In this document: piece after piece, positions 1 through 13,739 of the stretch | Layout of the letters: each line of letters starts with the position of its first letter | How positions within the stretch are numbered: position 1 is the stretch's first letter | Source of the DNA: Plectrocnemia conspersa | Lineage: Eukaryota; Arthropoda; Insecta; Trichoptera; Polycentropodidae | Assembly: GCA_009617715.1 (NCBI GenBank) | Contig: VTFK01000065.1 | Span: forward strand, 310,001 to 374,000 | Length of the DNA stretch: 64,000 bases | Direction: 5' to 3' | The notes under the pieces: generated by a model | Database searches by the model: none | Told to the model about the DNA's origin: nothing | The model's input: only the letters and a program-made list of their open reading frames with translations | Made by a program: the position numbers and the translations under genes

Positions 1-2450
1 AATCCAAAACCAATGATGTGTTATTCCAGATTAGATTTTACTTTGGAGTGCTTAGTAAAATGTGCAAGTAGGTACTTAAGTTTATTTTATATACTATGTA
101 TGTAGTACCTTTGTTGCCTAAGGGTAGTTTAAGACTTTGTCATTGATGCGGACTTTGATTAGCGGTCCAGCGACATAGCGAAGAGATTCAAGATTCTCTT
201 CTACATTCCCGACCCAAAGACGGTATGAACATATACATATATATCTATGTATATACACATATATATTGTAGATAGTACATTTAATATATAATCGTATATC
301 ATATATGAATGTTTTACGTCCTTCAACTCTCCACATAGTCCTTGCTATGACGCATCCTTAAATCTTATACTTATGTAAGCGAGAGATAAATTTATGACAT
401 TTTAATTATAAACACATTCGCATTTGAAGGTAAAGAAAATTTTAATGTAATTATATTCATATTTATTACATTATAATATATTTTTAAAAGAAAGTGGCAA
501 AGCTTGGAAAAAATATGTAATGCTTTATCAATGAACTGATATTTTAATTTTATTAAGCAAGCAAAACTTTATCGGTCGTAAATATTTTTAATATATTTTT
601 CCATAGAAAGCTCCATTTGCACTCTCAGAAAAATAAAACCTTGAAATTTATTTGGTTGCGTGGTGAGAATTTATTTAGTAATTTTTACTTGCACATAATA
701 TAATATTTATTATACGGAACCAGGCCTGGGGATTGCCTCAGTTATAATTATACTTAATTTGCCTATTAAATGTTCGCATATAACATTTATTTCATACATT
801 GTATGTAATATTTAGACAGTTATTGTTATAATCTTCACTAATATAAAATCATTATGTTAATAACGTCATACTTTTAAATTTTATTTAAATGCGTATAATG
901 CAGATATAATACAAATATTTTTGTAGTATTTCTAATATCTAGTTTATACCAATACAATTTTAAGTTAAAAATTTGAAATGCATAATTGTTTGCTTTTTAG
1001 ACTAACAATATATGTATAGATAAATTAATTAATTAAAATATATTTTAATATAAAGTTGTACGTTTCTCAATGGGTTTCTCATTAAAAGGGTAAAAAAAAT
1101 TGTATGCACTTTTCAACAGATAACTGTGTAAGCAGCGGAAAACTGTTTATTCTCCTTTGTTTATATTTCTTTGCAAGGAATCATTTTATTTCCTTCGTTC
1201 GGTTGGTTAAAGGAAATATAATATATAACATAAAAAAGAAGAACATTTTGCTCCCGAGCAACCAACGCAACGTCTAGAAATGAAAAGTTTTAATGATATT
1301 TCATAAAGGACACCCTACTACTTTTTTACGACCCTGTCGTCGTGCCTCTGGCTACCGCGAGAGATTTTCTTGGGCTTTGAGCAAAAAGTCGTGCAAAAAG
1401 CGAAAACCAACATTTGACACAAAATGTGACATTGGGCCTGGGGCGAAGGAAATTTATTATATGTTTTATTAATACACATTTTTTGCGGTTCACAATTTGC
1501 GGTTGGTGGCGCTCGATAAAAAAGCTTTTATTGTATTTTAATCATATTCCAATATAACGATTTCGTTGAACGCGTGTATGTGCGGCCGTGAAGGAAAAAA
1601 CCTATTATGTAATTTTATTCGTTGACGTTTTATTTTTTACGCGGCTACACTTTAAGTATTTCTTGCCTTTCAGGGCACAGTTGTCATTTACGTGGGCACG
1701 AAATGTCACATTTTCATTTGATGCTTTGACAATTCTGTGGTTATGAAAAATGTATAATGTGGACATAGGAGAGTGGAAAATGGAACGCTATAATTTTTGA
1801 TGTTTTTAGGTGAATTAAAACATATCTTCTAACAATTTTTTTTATAAATAAATTATAAAAATACACTTTTGTACACCTTATTGCTTAATTTTTATATATT
1901 TATTTAATAAGGTCTTCGTCATTAATCAATAGGATAAATATAAATATATATTAATAAGTAAATAGTTATACATTTATTTTTATAAAATTAAGTATGTAGT
2001 ATAATGTTAAAAGATAAGTTGCCGGTTAAGGCCAAGAAAGAAGGTCAGCGGCCAACAAGCGCGGGGTAGGGATTACCACTATTTTTTACGACCGACTAAT
2101 AAATGTTTAAACGATTTTTAATTTCCATTACCAGCTGACCTTGTAAGTACTACATAATATAAAATATATAATTTCTGACAGCAAGGCGGATTAAAGCTCG
2201 CCATACACGGTTGTATTTCTCTATAGACTTATTTAGTGATGACGTGACGCTGCCATGATGGACTCTAAACAATTTCCTTGAACTTTTTTTAGTAATTTTA
2301 ATAATGTACATTAAATCCTCATTACTCCCAAGAATTAAATTTGTACCTACCCCATTTGGGATAATTTACCCCTGGTCTAAAAGTCTGTGCCTAGAATAAA
2401 TCATCTGTCTCGATTTAATGAGCTCCACTGGTAGAATAAGTGGACTTAAA
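1..2450. other. Non-coding AT-rich DNA with one GC-richer island (1240-1740)
   Basis: No gene or element recognised. The island at 1240-1740 contains a 13-bp inverted pair AAAATGTGACATT (1421-1433) and AATGTCACATTTT (1702-1714). Short open frames here are chance. It may be upstream flank or 5' intron of the dpr-like gene. Confidence 0.4.
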
Positions 2451-2460
2451 AGTCTGTATT
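2451..2460. repeat. Target-site duplication, left copy (LINE)
   Basis: AGTCTGTATT next to the poly-T tract; the identical 10-mer is at 3259-3268 on the other side of the LINE. Confidence 0.7.
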
Positions 2461-3258
2461 TTTTTTTTTTTTTTTAAAAGTTTATTTCTTAAATAGACAT
2501 AGGTAAAATAGCATACAGATATATTAAATGCACAATACTGGTTCATAACCATTTACATTGTTTACAAATTGTTAAGTTATACAATAACATAAAAAAAGAA
2601 TAATAAATTATACGAGAATATACTAAATTAAAGGAAAAATACATAAAACCTTTTACAAATTTAAAAAAAAAATCCAAAAAAAAAAAAAAAAAATTTTGGA
2701 AAAGAATGAAGCAGATGAGAAAAAACAAATTATACAAAATACATAATATACAAAATAAAACACATACAAAGGTAAATAAACCTAGCCCTGTAGACCTGAA
2801 ACTGATGACACTGTGATGAGCTTAACTGCATCAAAGCAATATGTGCTTAGGCATTTTATGTTTGTATTTAAATTTAAGTTTTGCTTTGTCGTAATCACCG
2901 ATTCTTGAAATTAGTGGGTTTGCGTGGTCTCGCGAGATTTTTTTTTTATAGTATTTTTCGGTTTGATAATAACAGTATTCTTTAATGGTAGGAATTAAAT
3001 GTTTGGTGTGGAGTTTTTTTTTAAGGTTAGTATAAAACGGTGTATTATAAATTATTTTTTATGGCTTTATTTTTGAATTACTTGAAGTTTATTAAAATTA
3101 CTATTACTCGCGTTACTCCACACTGAACAAGCGTAAGTTAAAACAGGTCTGATTAATTGTCTATAGACTAGAATTTTATTTTTTATTGTAAGCGCACTTT
3201 TTCTATTAAATATTGATTTTAGAGCCGCAATGGCGCCGAGCCCTTTCGACCGGAAAAG
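2461..3258 (-). mobile_element. 5'-truncated Jockey-like LINE with poly-A tail and target-site duplication
   Basis: Read on the minus strand, about 3245-3080 encodes a Jockey-type RT C-terminal segment: GLGAIAALKSIFNRKSAL, then RPVLTYACSVWSN and NKLQVIQK, followed by a stop. Downstream, in shifted frames, are fragments such as TIKEYCYYQTEKYYKK and HANPLISRIGDYDKAKL. The element ends in a run of T on the plus strand (to 2475), the poly-A tail of a minus-strand copy. The 10-mer AGTCTGTATT flanks it at 2451-2460 and 3259-3268, a good target-site duplication. It is severely 5' truncated and coding-dead. Confidence 0.85.
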
Positions 3259-3268
3259 AGTCTGTATT
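3259..3268. repeat. Target-site duplication, right copy (LINE)
   Basis: AGTCTGTATT, identical to 2451-2460. Both copies are preceded by an A-rich run, consistent with an insertion site for target-primed reverse transcription. Confidence 0.7.
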
Positions 3269-3308
3269 AAAGTGTATCGTTTGTTCTATACATATGAGAT
3301 GTTTTGAC

Positions 3309-4615
3309 CAGGGCATCGAATTATTGGGTTGGTTCCGGTTTCCATTCCAGGAAAAATATAATTCGATTTTTGGTTTTCGATTCTATTCCGAGTGATTAAT
3401 TGTTAAATGCTATTATTAATATTAAAAATTAATTTTTTACCATATTAAAAAATATTTTTTTATTATTATGTATATAAATATACCTACTACATTAATTGAT
3501 ACTATAATATAATATTTATTTATTTATTATTATTACTTAGATTCAAGCTAATTATTTTAACAAAAAACATAATTCAATCAACTTTAAATTATATTCCTTA
3601 ATAAGAACAATAAGTCTAAAAAAGAATTCTATTAAACTAATAATTATAATTCCTTAAACATTATTTACCAAACATAATTCGTCTATAAAATAAAATTAAG
3701 TAATTAGCTAATCAATAATTCTTAAACATTATTCATTAAATATAAACTAAGTAATTAATTATTCAATATATATAATATATACATATAATATTTAAACATG
3801 TTAATAGTATACACACATATATTCACATCTCACATATACTAAATCTAAAAGTTTTTTTTTATTCAAAGGTGTTTTATTATTTTTTTAAAATCAATTCAAT
3901 AATAAATTCACTTACCTTATCTATATATAAATAATAATAATAAATTACATGTACATTAATTAGAACTATAAGTATATAATATAAATAATATATGATTGTA
4001 AACGAAATATATGTAAAGAATTCAAATCAAATATTGGTACAGGAATCTTAGATATATACATACATATATTTATTTAAAATTAAAAGAGATGAAAATTACC
4101 TTTAATTATTATAATTTCTGTGTAATGTTTTTTCTTACACATTATTTTTATTATTTGTAGAATAAACTTAAAGCCAAATAAAGCTCTTTCAATAATAACT
4201 TGTGTTGCTTAAGCTCCTAAAGCTCCTCATTGAAATTATATATAAGTAAGGATATGTATTTTTATTTTACTCCCAAAATTCTAAAAAAAAAAATTCTCTC
4301 TATTCTTAGTACATTGTTATTTAAAATGATCTCAATATCCACATTTGTAGAAATAGGTAATCTACGCGTCTCTGTTGATAATTCTTTGGTTCTCAAAAAA
4401 TCCTCTTAATCGTCTACCTTTTCATCACATGTTTTAGTAGATGATTGTGCTTGTTCGTTTGTGATTAAAAATGATTTCTCTAAAAATTTTAATTTTCATT
4501 TTAACGCGCGTGTTTAAATATGTACTGAACTGAAATTAACCGATATTTATCTTTCAATTCAGCTCCGGTTTTCGTTCTGGCAAAAATAACGGTTCAGTTC
4601 CGGTTCGATGCCCTG
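3309..4615. mobile_element. Non-autonomous hAT-like DNA element (1307 bp)
   Basis: The left end reads CAGGGCATCGAA and the right end is its exact reverse complement TTCGATGCCCTG. Weaker inverted similarity (GGTTCCGG and GGTTTTCG type runs) continues further in. The flanking octamers are GTTTTGAC (3301-3308) and GTTCTGAA (4616-4623), 6 of 8 matching, and both fit the hAT target preference of T at position 2 and A at position 7. The interior is very AT-rich with no transposase, so it would have depended on an enzyme supplied elsewhere. Confidence 0.8.
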
Positions 4616-5460
4616 GTTCTGAACATTATTTAATAAATAAAAATAACAAGCAGAGTGGTTTAATTATGTCACGGTCGGGATCATTTTTTTTCAATGGGTC
4701 TCTGGAATTAATTCTTACGTCAGATATCTTTTTCCATTGTTGCTTGTTTTTATCATGTCGTTTAAATCAAAAACTTTTTTCAATGTATGAAGAATTACAA
4801 AAGTCACATATAAGTGACAGATAATTATAGGCCTGTGTCGATTTATTACCACAAGTTAAATTATTCGAAATCTAGTATGTTAAATAGTTATGTATCGAAG
4901 GATACCTGTTTGATTAACAACATAATTCTTATGTATCAAGATCAGTAGCAACGAATCTGTCACACTTTTATTTTTTTAATTAAAATGTTAGGTTTTCGTT
5001 TTTCAATAAAATTAATAAATCTTTTAAATCAAAGTTTTTAATTTTTTCGTCAATAATGGCAACACAAAATGTTTAAATACATTGCCACGTCAGGTTCTAA
5101 TCTTGTCTTACTAATGTTTCGTTTGTTTACCATTGATAATAATCAAGTACTGTATACCTTGAATATTCACCAAGAGCACATCTTTCGAGCATGATTTTCT
5201 GGATAGGTGTGCGAATAATGCAAGCAACTCACTTTTATTAAAAAATTTATAAAAAAATGTTTCTCAGATACTTGAACATGAGAATATATTTGTATCCACA
5301 TGATTTCTGCATGGTATGCTGGGATTAAATTTCATTGAGTTGCATCTTCTAGTTTTCCTGACCAAGTCAAGGGGCTTATTTTTGTTAAGACAAAGATTGA
5401 TTGTTATTTAATTTGATGCACAATTGTTGAGACGTGTTGTCCAAGGGTGCTTTATTGGGC

Positions 5461-5550
5461 TCTCTCAAGTGGGCTCATTCTGGATTCCGGACATCGAGCT
5501 GAAGCAATGGATCAGAAGAGAGGAACAGCGGCTGCTGCGATATTTGCTGA
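5461..5550 (+). repeat. Dispersed short repeat family, copy 1
   Basis: Contains GGGCTCATTCTGGATTCCGG and, from 5513, AGAAGAGAGGAACAGCGGC followed by GATATTTGCTG. The reverse complements of 39604-39695, 50550-50635 and 54235-54340 align with this core. The relationship was found by eye; the family is not recognised. Confidence 0.5.
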
Positions 5551-7049
5551 AAGTTAAATCGGCTTTTTCTTGGTTGCAGTGCAACTTAGAGATCTATTGA
5601 AATTAGTGTTTCATTATTTAAATAGATACTAAAAGTGCATATAATTTTATTAATTAAAATTCGGTGATTTATAATAGTCGACATAAAAAAATTATCTGTT
5701 TTGCTGATTTTTATATAATAATCCACTGACTCAGATAATTCAACACATATTTTTTTAACTGATTTTCTTACTAATATAAATCAAATATATTTTTGAATTT
5801 CCTAATATCGTTCTAACTAATTTGTCGAAGGTTGACGATATTGCCAAAAGGAGCACGATTGAAAGGATATAGATCGAGTTTGCGCAGGAAATTCAGCATT
5901 TCGGAGACTCAACGCCCGAATCGATTGTTTTATAAGGTAGCACCCGATGAAATTCGGAAGTGCTAAATCCTTATATACGACGAGCGATTTCGCAAAACGG
6001 GCAATACGTACGAAAAAAAGAAAGCGCTCCGAGCGAGCGGAATGGCCGCCGCGAGACAGTAATAAAACTGAAAGCGAAATAATCATATTTTAACTCGGAA
6101 CAATAAAATATGGACAAACTTCGGAAGCTGCGGGAATCTCATCGTGCGAGGATTTATACGTTTATTTTTTTTGTTATCGTTTTTTGACCGCCCCTTTGCG
6201 ACTTATTTCCGGCTATTTTTGTTTTTTTGCGAGGCAAAAATGCACTAGCGGACGACCGTTGTTTGCCAGGTATTTTTTCCAGCCCTTTAATAAAAAAAGT
6301 AATTTAATAAATTACTCGGCACCGGTACGTTTTCTCTTTGACGTTTGTGTGCCCGTGAGTGAGTGAGGGTCGCAATTTTATTTGCATTTTTTATAAGGCT
6401 TTAATTAAGCGCGCGCATTGAAAATAAAGTGTTCTTATGTAGAAAACCGTATATACAATATCAGCTGAAATAATATCCATACTTTATTTAGAATATTAAA
6501 AAGAAATAGACATGTTATATTTATAAATAATTAAAGGAGATCCTGTATACATAAAAAATGCCAAAATGTCATTTTTATTTCTGCATTAAATATAATTTGT
6601 TATAACCACTGTTTAATTTGCTTTGTTAAGATTTCATTAATCACGTGAAATATCACCCAAATGGTAAGAAAAAGACAGAATATTTTGAGTCAAAGCAATT
6701 GATGCAAATGTAATTAAAAAAATTTACCAAGATATGGAAGAAGATAATATCTTTAGATGGAATTATGTTCTAAAGCTAAAATATTGAAATAAACAATTAA
6801 TTTTTTTTGTTTTTTTATTCAATGAGAAAACGACATTTATTTCGGGATTACCTAATACATAGACGAATTGATGGAGTCTTATAATATCCAGGTTGTTTTG
6901 TCAAACTTTTTGCGGCTCTGTGGTGACTGAATAAAAATCAGACAATTCAAACTTTTTTTCGGGTTTCAATTAATGTTTAAATATTTTACTGTTAATTGCA
7001 AGGAAGATAAAATTTTAGCACCATATCGCTAGTCCATTATCATCTGTAT

Positions 7050-7073
7050 GCATCAAAGCAACGGCTTTGATGC
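7050..7073. repeat. Perfect 10-bp hairpin
   Basis: GCATCAAAGC and GCTTTGATGC flank a 4-base AACG loop. There is no T run typical of a terminator, and function is unknown. Confidence 0.6.
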
Positions 7074-8757
7074 TCGTACAAAAATAAAAAATGCATTAGC
7101 CTTTATGATTTTCTTGACGGGCGCATATTCTTGTTGCATAACTTAGCATATTAAAATATTATGCATATTTAATTTGCACAGGCTTATGTTGGTCGTCACA
7201 GTATAATTCTATGTTAAAAATATTTTAGTAATTATCGTACAGGTAGAAAAATCAAATTAAAATATTATATATATTTTAACTGATCAAAAAGTTTCCAAAT
7301 ATAATTTTAGTCGAAAAAATTATTCACGTGTAAAAATTGTTTCATCATCTCTTTGCAACCCCAAAGAAGATAAATATGTTTTGAGGAACCACCTAAAAAC
7401 TTAAAGCGGCTTTTCTTAGATGATTAGTCAGGAGTCTGCGCTTAACATTTAAGAAGTACTCCGGAAATTGGCCTTCTTCGGTACCCATTAAAACTGTAGC
7501 CTTTCGAGTTGCATCTACGGAGTAAGTCCCCTCTTAGAGGGCTTAGCCAGAAGTATGCAATTTGTTCTAATGAAGACGATGACGCACGACCACAGACCAA
7601 GATGGATCGTCGCCAAAGGTCTGCGCCCCTGGATACAGTATCATGTTTTGTGTGCTCATTGACGTCATTTAACAGTGTTGGCTTGTTGTTTAAAATATAA
7701 AACTTTGCTAACAAATAATACTAAATTTAATACCATACTTTTACGCATTTTATAAGTAAAACAGTTCAATCAATTATGACGCATTAAAATAATAATTATA
7801 TTATTATAAATATAATTTAATATTTTTTAACATAAACATACATATGTAACGTTGAAATAGCACAGTCCTTGACTGATGACCTATTGCCAGCGGGTTCAAG
7901 CCACGGCAGCAGACTTAATGCGCCTTTAATAAAAAAAACCAGCTTCAGCTGCAAAGTAGCAAATATTTATTATAAATTATAATACAAATAATAATTTATA
8001 ATTATTTTTACAGATGTCACTGATTCCCAGATTGATAAATTTCTGATTGACTCATTCAGTTTACACAAATTTATCCCGTTTTAACGCCTGTCATGTTACA
8101 ACAGAAGATTAAATGTAGGCATTTACAACTATTAGAACTATTAAAATATATTTAATTTGCAAACATATTATTAAACACAATCTTTTTTTATTATTATTAA
8201 TGGCTTTATGCATTACACACAAATAACTGCAGTTACATGCATAACAAGACGAATTTACATATAAAATTACAAGCTTTTAAATGTCTGTTCTGTATGTATA
8301 TATGTGGCTTATGCATGTCAAAAGAGTGTGATAAAATTTTATTTTAATACCTAAACATGACATTATAATGTATACAAACTACCTGTATAAAATATTAACG
8401 TAATAAGAGTCAGATATTAAATGCTTTTTAACGCTGAGGCTATATAGACTTACGGATACTTGCTTTCTTGAATTACGATAATGTGATAAAAGTATTTATA
8501 AATATTTGAGCCAAAAAGAATTTGCGATATAACTGAAATTTAAAAAAAGTATAAATAAACTTTTTTTTTTATTACAAATCAAAATAACTACACAAATAGA
8601 TTAAACTATCAATAATACATTTAAGCAATTAGTGTGTAGTTTTTTTTCTAATTCCTTGGCAATCTCGTCAATAAAGGATTTTATGTCTGAGCTAGTTCCT
8701 GTGAATCAATGCGAGATCGGAAGCATGTTCTAAGTTTATAAAGATCGCAAAAAATAC

Positions 8758-8775
8758 ATATATATATATATATAT
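8758..8775. repeat. (AT)9 microsatellite
   Basis: Uninterrupted AT dinucleotides in AT-rich non-coding DNA. Confidence 0.8.
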
Positions 8776-11639
8776 AGCTATTCCAGTTGTTATCTGTTGT
8801 TCATATTTCAAGGATGATGTATAAACTTGTGTTGGTACACAGCAAAGAATATTTTATATACCATAGATATAATTGTTTTATTATAACCATATACTCTTAA
8901 AAGGTCAGGTAATAAGTTTATTACTTTATCCTACATGGTTTATTGCCGATTGTGATGCCGGTTGCATACGGGACTTTTTGTTGATTTTGGCAATAAAATC
9001 CTGCACGTTATTGTAATATTTAAATTTTGTAATTTGTTAACTTTTAAATTAGAATTTAAATAACTATCATTATTTATAATACATATAGTTGCTAAAATTT
9101 AAAAGTTATATAACTAAAGACATTTTTGTAAACAGTATTATAATTAATATATAAAAATATCCATCGAATCACTCAACTAATAATAAACAATTTAATCTGA
9201 CATTTTTTCTGATATGATTACCATATAAAATTTTAATTTCCGGTAATAATATACGAACGAAAAAAATACGAAATTTGAAGGCTTTGAAGGAAATCATATT
9301 AATTACGAAAGAGTATTAAAACAGCATAAAAAAATGAAGCTGCAAATGTTATATAGATTTATAGACAGCAATCGCATCGACTAATATACGAACATCTTAT
9401 ATAAGAAACGAGATGTTTTCTTTATTTGTAAAGACGATATTGACGAAACGTTCATATTTTCTGATAGCACAGACTTATATTATATTTTATAAAACCTTTT
9501 TTACTATATAAGTCATTATTACATGCAACAGAAATTATAGCTTTTCTAAAGCAAAATTATCATATTAGAAATATTTATTTTACAAACTCAGCTTAAAGCT
9601 TTATACAACAATTAAATATTATATAAACTGAAATAATACAATTAAAAGTATAAACCATATTATCTTTGATAGTTGTTAGTCTTCACTGATATGTATCTTT
9701 AATATAAAATTCATAGGAATTTTGACTTTTAAAAGTTCTGACAGTAAATTGTATACATATTTATTACTATGTACTAAGATATATTTATAATACTTTTATT
9801 TAGCTTTTAAAATATAATGGAATATACATATTATAGATTTTTATTTTTTTATTTACTTTCCTTAACACAGTTATAATTAGATACACAAGTGTTTTAAAAC
9901 AGAATACACATAAAAAGTACACAAAATGTTTGTGATACTAACATACAAGCGCTTGTACTTAAGATGTAATAAATTAGGGTGAATTAATAAATTATGAAAT
10001 TAGATTAAATTTTTAAGAAAAATTAATATATATGTATATTTATATAAAATTCTAAATAATTAAATATTTAATATACTTCTTTGAGAACAATTCGTAAAAT
10101 TGTTTATATAAAAATATCTGTTTTCGATAAAAAATAAAAACATAAAATACCAAGCGATTCGTCAAAAATATTATATAAATAAATGTTTTTTTTATTATTT
10201 GGTAAAAGGTTTATTTAAAAATGACTATTTAATGTATAAAAATAAAAATAAAACATACAATTTAATGCTTATTGGAAACCAATATATTTAACTGTTTAAA
10301 ATCCACACTTTGACTTTAAATTATAAGTACATATTGGTTATGACTTATTAAACTTCATATTTTCATAATGTATATCTTTACATATGGTTAGGTTTTCTCG
10401 GGTCTATTTATATTTTATTCAATCATATTTATCTTAAAAATACATATTGCAAACAAGAGTTGTATATATCCAAGAAAGATATATACATAATAAAACATCT
10501 GCGTTAAATATTTCCCATTCAAACAAATACATATGTACGTAGATGAATTATTTATTATGCCACGAAAGCTCTCCATAAATCCAAGAATACAGCCCGCACA
10601 GCTCTGGGGGTGTAATAACACCCCAGTTTCCGATTATTGTCAAACCGCCACACTGTGTAAATCTTCCCGTTGAGTTCTGGTGAGTGCATTCGCGTTGAAC
10701 CTGCAGATGTGCATTATTGAACTCTAAAGCGTTTACGTCATCTTTTCACATACCACATCACATTCGTGGCTTATTGAATTATTCACCTCGGTGGTAAACG
10801 GTTAGCATTTGCGAGGGGATTTCGGTACGAGGACACGAACGATTTTATCATTGCCTTTATTGGCGTTGTTTCTTTTTATCCTCCCCTTTCAGACCTTGAT
10901 TCCATGGACGGATACGATTATTTAAAAGTGAACGCTGAAAATGGAACCGAAATCAGTATTTACGTTTTTCCGGCCAATACCCTTTGCTGTGGGTAAAATA
11001 CTGAAATACTGTTATCGGCTCTGAAAGGGGTTGAGAAATTTATAAATAATTATGTTCCGTTTATACGTAATATATAATTATTCAATCTAAACACAATAAA
11101 CTATTTACATAAGCCATAAATAATGTGAGAGTACAAAATTATTATGTAAATATTGTTTAATGGAAAAACTAGGCGCATAAATTTATAAACAGTAAAAACT
11201 GCATTGCTTTAACCACCTTACTACGATTCGCATAAATTAACATGTAGTGTATGGTAGTGTGAATTCATCATACTTTATTTTTTACGGCTGAATTTATTAA
11301 AAGTTAATTATATTACTTATAAAATAATAAATATATGTATTGAGATTGCAAAGTTTTTAATTATTATTTGTTTACAAATATACTAAATGATACACCGGTC
11401 GTTGTTCTAGGCTGATTTTAATTCTGATTCGGTTTCATATTTCATTTCAAAGAGTGGCGAAGCTAGTTTGGCTGTTCGTCTAAGCGTATTTTTGATCTAA
11501 TTATCAAGACGTCATCATTTCATAATCTTTGTAAATGCAAAATATTCACCCTTATTCATAGAAAGCGTAACATTGTGCATAAATAACTTTAGACCAGACG
11601 CAGTGTTAGCAAGCAAAAAAACTCTTGCTTTATTATTCA

Positions 11640-12270
11640 AAATAATTATCCATATATGATTGAGTACGTTTTCAATCACTTTCAACAAGTATGGGTTTAA
11701 TCCCGTCCATTCCACTGCCTTCTGTATTTTTCTAAAGCGGTAACAATTTTTTTCAAAGCGGGAATTCAAGTAGACGTCGTATATACGAATTTTGAGAAGG
11801 CCTTCGACAAGGTTTGTCATGGGTAATTTTTAAAAAAAATATCAAACCTCGGTTGCTCAATTTGAACGATCGTAGACAATTTTTGAACATAGCAGTTGAT
11901 TGTCAAAAAAATATTTAACCCTTTGGAGTTTTTTCAAGGGCTCCACTAAGGCCCTCTGCTCGTCGCGTTATTTATTAATGACAGTAATATGGCAGTTAGA
12001 AATTAAACTTTTTTTTTGTAGGCTGATGATTTATAAACGTTTAATGTCAGCTACGAGAAGCTGTTCTGTTTGAAATGTTTAATATGATAATTTATGATTA
12101 TTTGCTCTATCTCACTATTTATTATATTTTGTTTGTTGTTTTAATATTTTTTTATATGTGTATTGTAATAATACGATGTATTGTTACTTTTTAACATCGT
12201 GATACATTATTCCCTAATAAATAAAGTAACCTGTTTGGTCACGATGATCTTAATTTATTTTAAATAAATC
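11640..12270 (+). mobile_element. Decayed LINE reverse transcriptase and 3' end, same family as 42070-43640
   Basis: Plus-strand fragments across frames give NKYGFNPVHSTAF (degraded HGFR-x-x-RST motif), then VDVVYTNFEKAFDKV (RT motif A, catalytic Asp kept), then a damaged GPLL-x-x-LFIND segment and a remnant of the ADDL palm motif. Many stops and frame breaks are present. The 3' part (about 12110-12260) resembles the reverse complement of 42090-42190 and shares the GGTCACGATG motif near its end. The 5' limit is unclear. Confidence 0.7.
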
Positions 12271-13739
12271 AATATTCACATAACCTTTTCGTATTAAAAT
12301 AAATTAAATACTACGAGACGTACATTTTTTTGAGCGAATTTTACATTTTTAGTAAGCGGGTTGAAACTATAGCAAAATTGCCTTAAGCTTGACTTAAACT
12401 TTACTTTAGTTAAAAAAATTTTTATTTTATTATGGCTTATTAAAATTGTAATGCCTTTGTGAATAATTATGATAACTTAGCTTTAAGTTTTTTACAACTA
12501 AAATGTATATTTTTTTTAACTCTAATTAAAAAAAATTGTGAACATAATAAAATAAATTGTGCATTAAAATAAAAGTGTATGTACGTGAAAAGTATGTTTC
12601 TGTTCTTAGTTTTTTCTTCTAAAAGGTTTATCTAACAAAAATTATATTTTTTTATTACAATGTTTTCCTATAATGAATTTATTACATAGAGTTCACATTA
12701 TTCGATACAATAGATGCTAATCTTTATATTTATTGCTAACTGTTGTTTTAAGGTTTTATTTTCTTACATAAGTAATTTTTTAAATAAGTGGTAGTATTAA
12801 AATTAAATATTTTCTTACGTGAAAAATAATTTTATTTTATAAAACGCTTATAATAATAAATTTACAAACATTCTTATAAAATACTCTTTTATTATTAGTA
12901 AATGCTTAAATCTGAGATTGGTGATTTTGTGTCTAATTTTTTTTCTGGTGTGATAATAACAGTTCTTAATCTACTATATGTATATCTTTATTTTGAACTA
13001 AAAAAAATATTTATGTAAAGCTGTTTAATAATTTATTTATAATTAGTATAGTGTTTTTGCTAACATATAATATTAAATGTCTAATTATTATTTATACTTA
13101 TAAACGCTGAGTAACAGCGATTTATTTCAATTTTTTTACTAATTCACAAGTAATGACTTCTTTTCAAAACAGTGCATATTATTTACATTATTGTTTTAGT
13201 ACTATTTATAACAGTATCTAAATCATTTGCGCCGTTTATAATAAATATCAGTCAAATAGTTATTATAGCGGCAATTTAATTAAAGCACATCTTTGAAATG
13301 ACACTTCTTGAATTGCTTTTAATGATTTGAAGTTTAAAGGATTTATAAATATATAATTTTTAAGGATTTATAATAAAACCAATACATTATTTAAAAAAAA
13401 AATTATGTAAAAGTTTACCTATGGTATTTTTTTTTAATGACATATGTAGTTTTTTTTGAAGGTAACATAATTAATTGTTTATATATTTAAGATATTTATA
13501 TACTTTTTTGATATTGCTACTTTTGGTGGAAGTTTTGAAGATACTTTTATTTTTCTTATCCGCCTGTATTTATGATCTATAAAATAAGGTATCCTAATGA
13601 AAGATTGATCAGTTTACTTCCACGATTAATTTTACGGCTCTGAATTAAATATACATAGACAGTTAATGTAACATAGACAGAATAAAACTACATTTCAAAC
13701 AATATTAATATATCAAATTTCAACTAATTCTTACAATCG

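Larger units (their letters stand above)
4624..11639. other. Non-coding AT-rich DNA with islands at 5800-6420, 7440-7700 and 10600-11010
   Basis: Apart from the repeat at 5461-5550, the 7050 hairpin and the AT microsatellite, I see no gene. The 5800-6420 and 10600-11010 islands are GC-richer with open frames on either strand but no protein similarity. 7440-7700 is open on both strands and could be a mobile-element piece, but I cannot name it. Confidence 0.35.

Noticed and set aside
7442..7714. 90-codon minus-strand frame with an overlapping plus-strand frame
   Set aside because: Open on both strands, no recognisable domain; perhaps an old mobile element but not supportable.
7870..7915. tRNA-like B box (GGGTTCAAGCC), possible tRNA or SINE
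   Set aside because: The A box is poor and no cloverleaf or tail can be drawn, so not listed as a feature.
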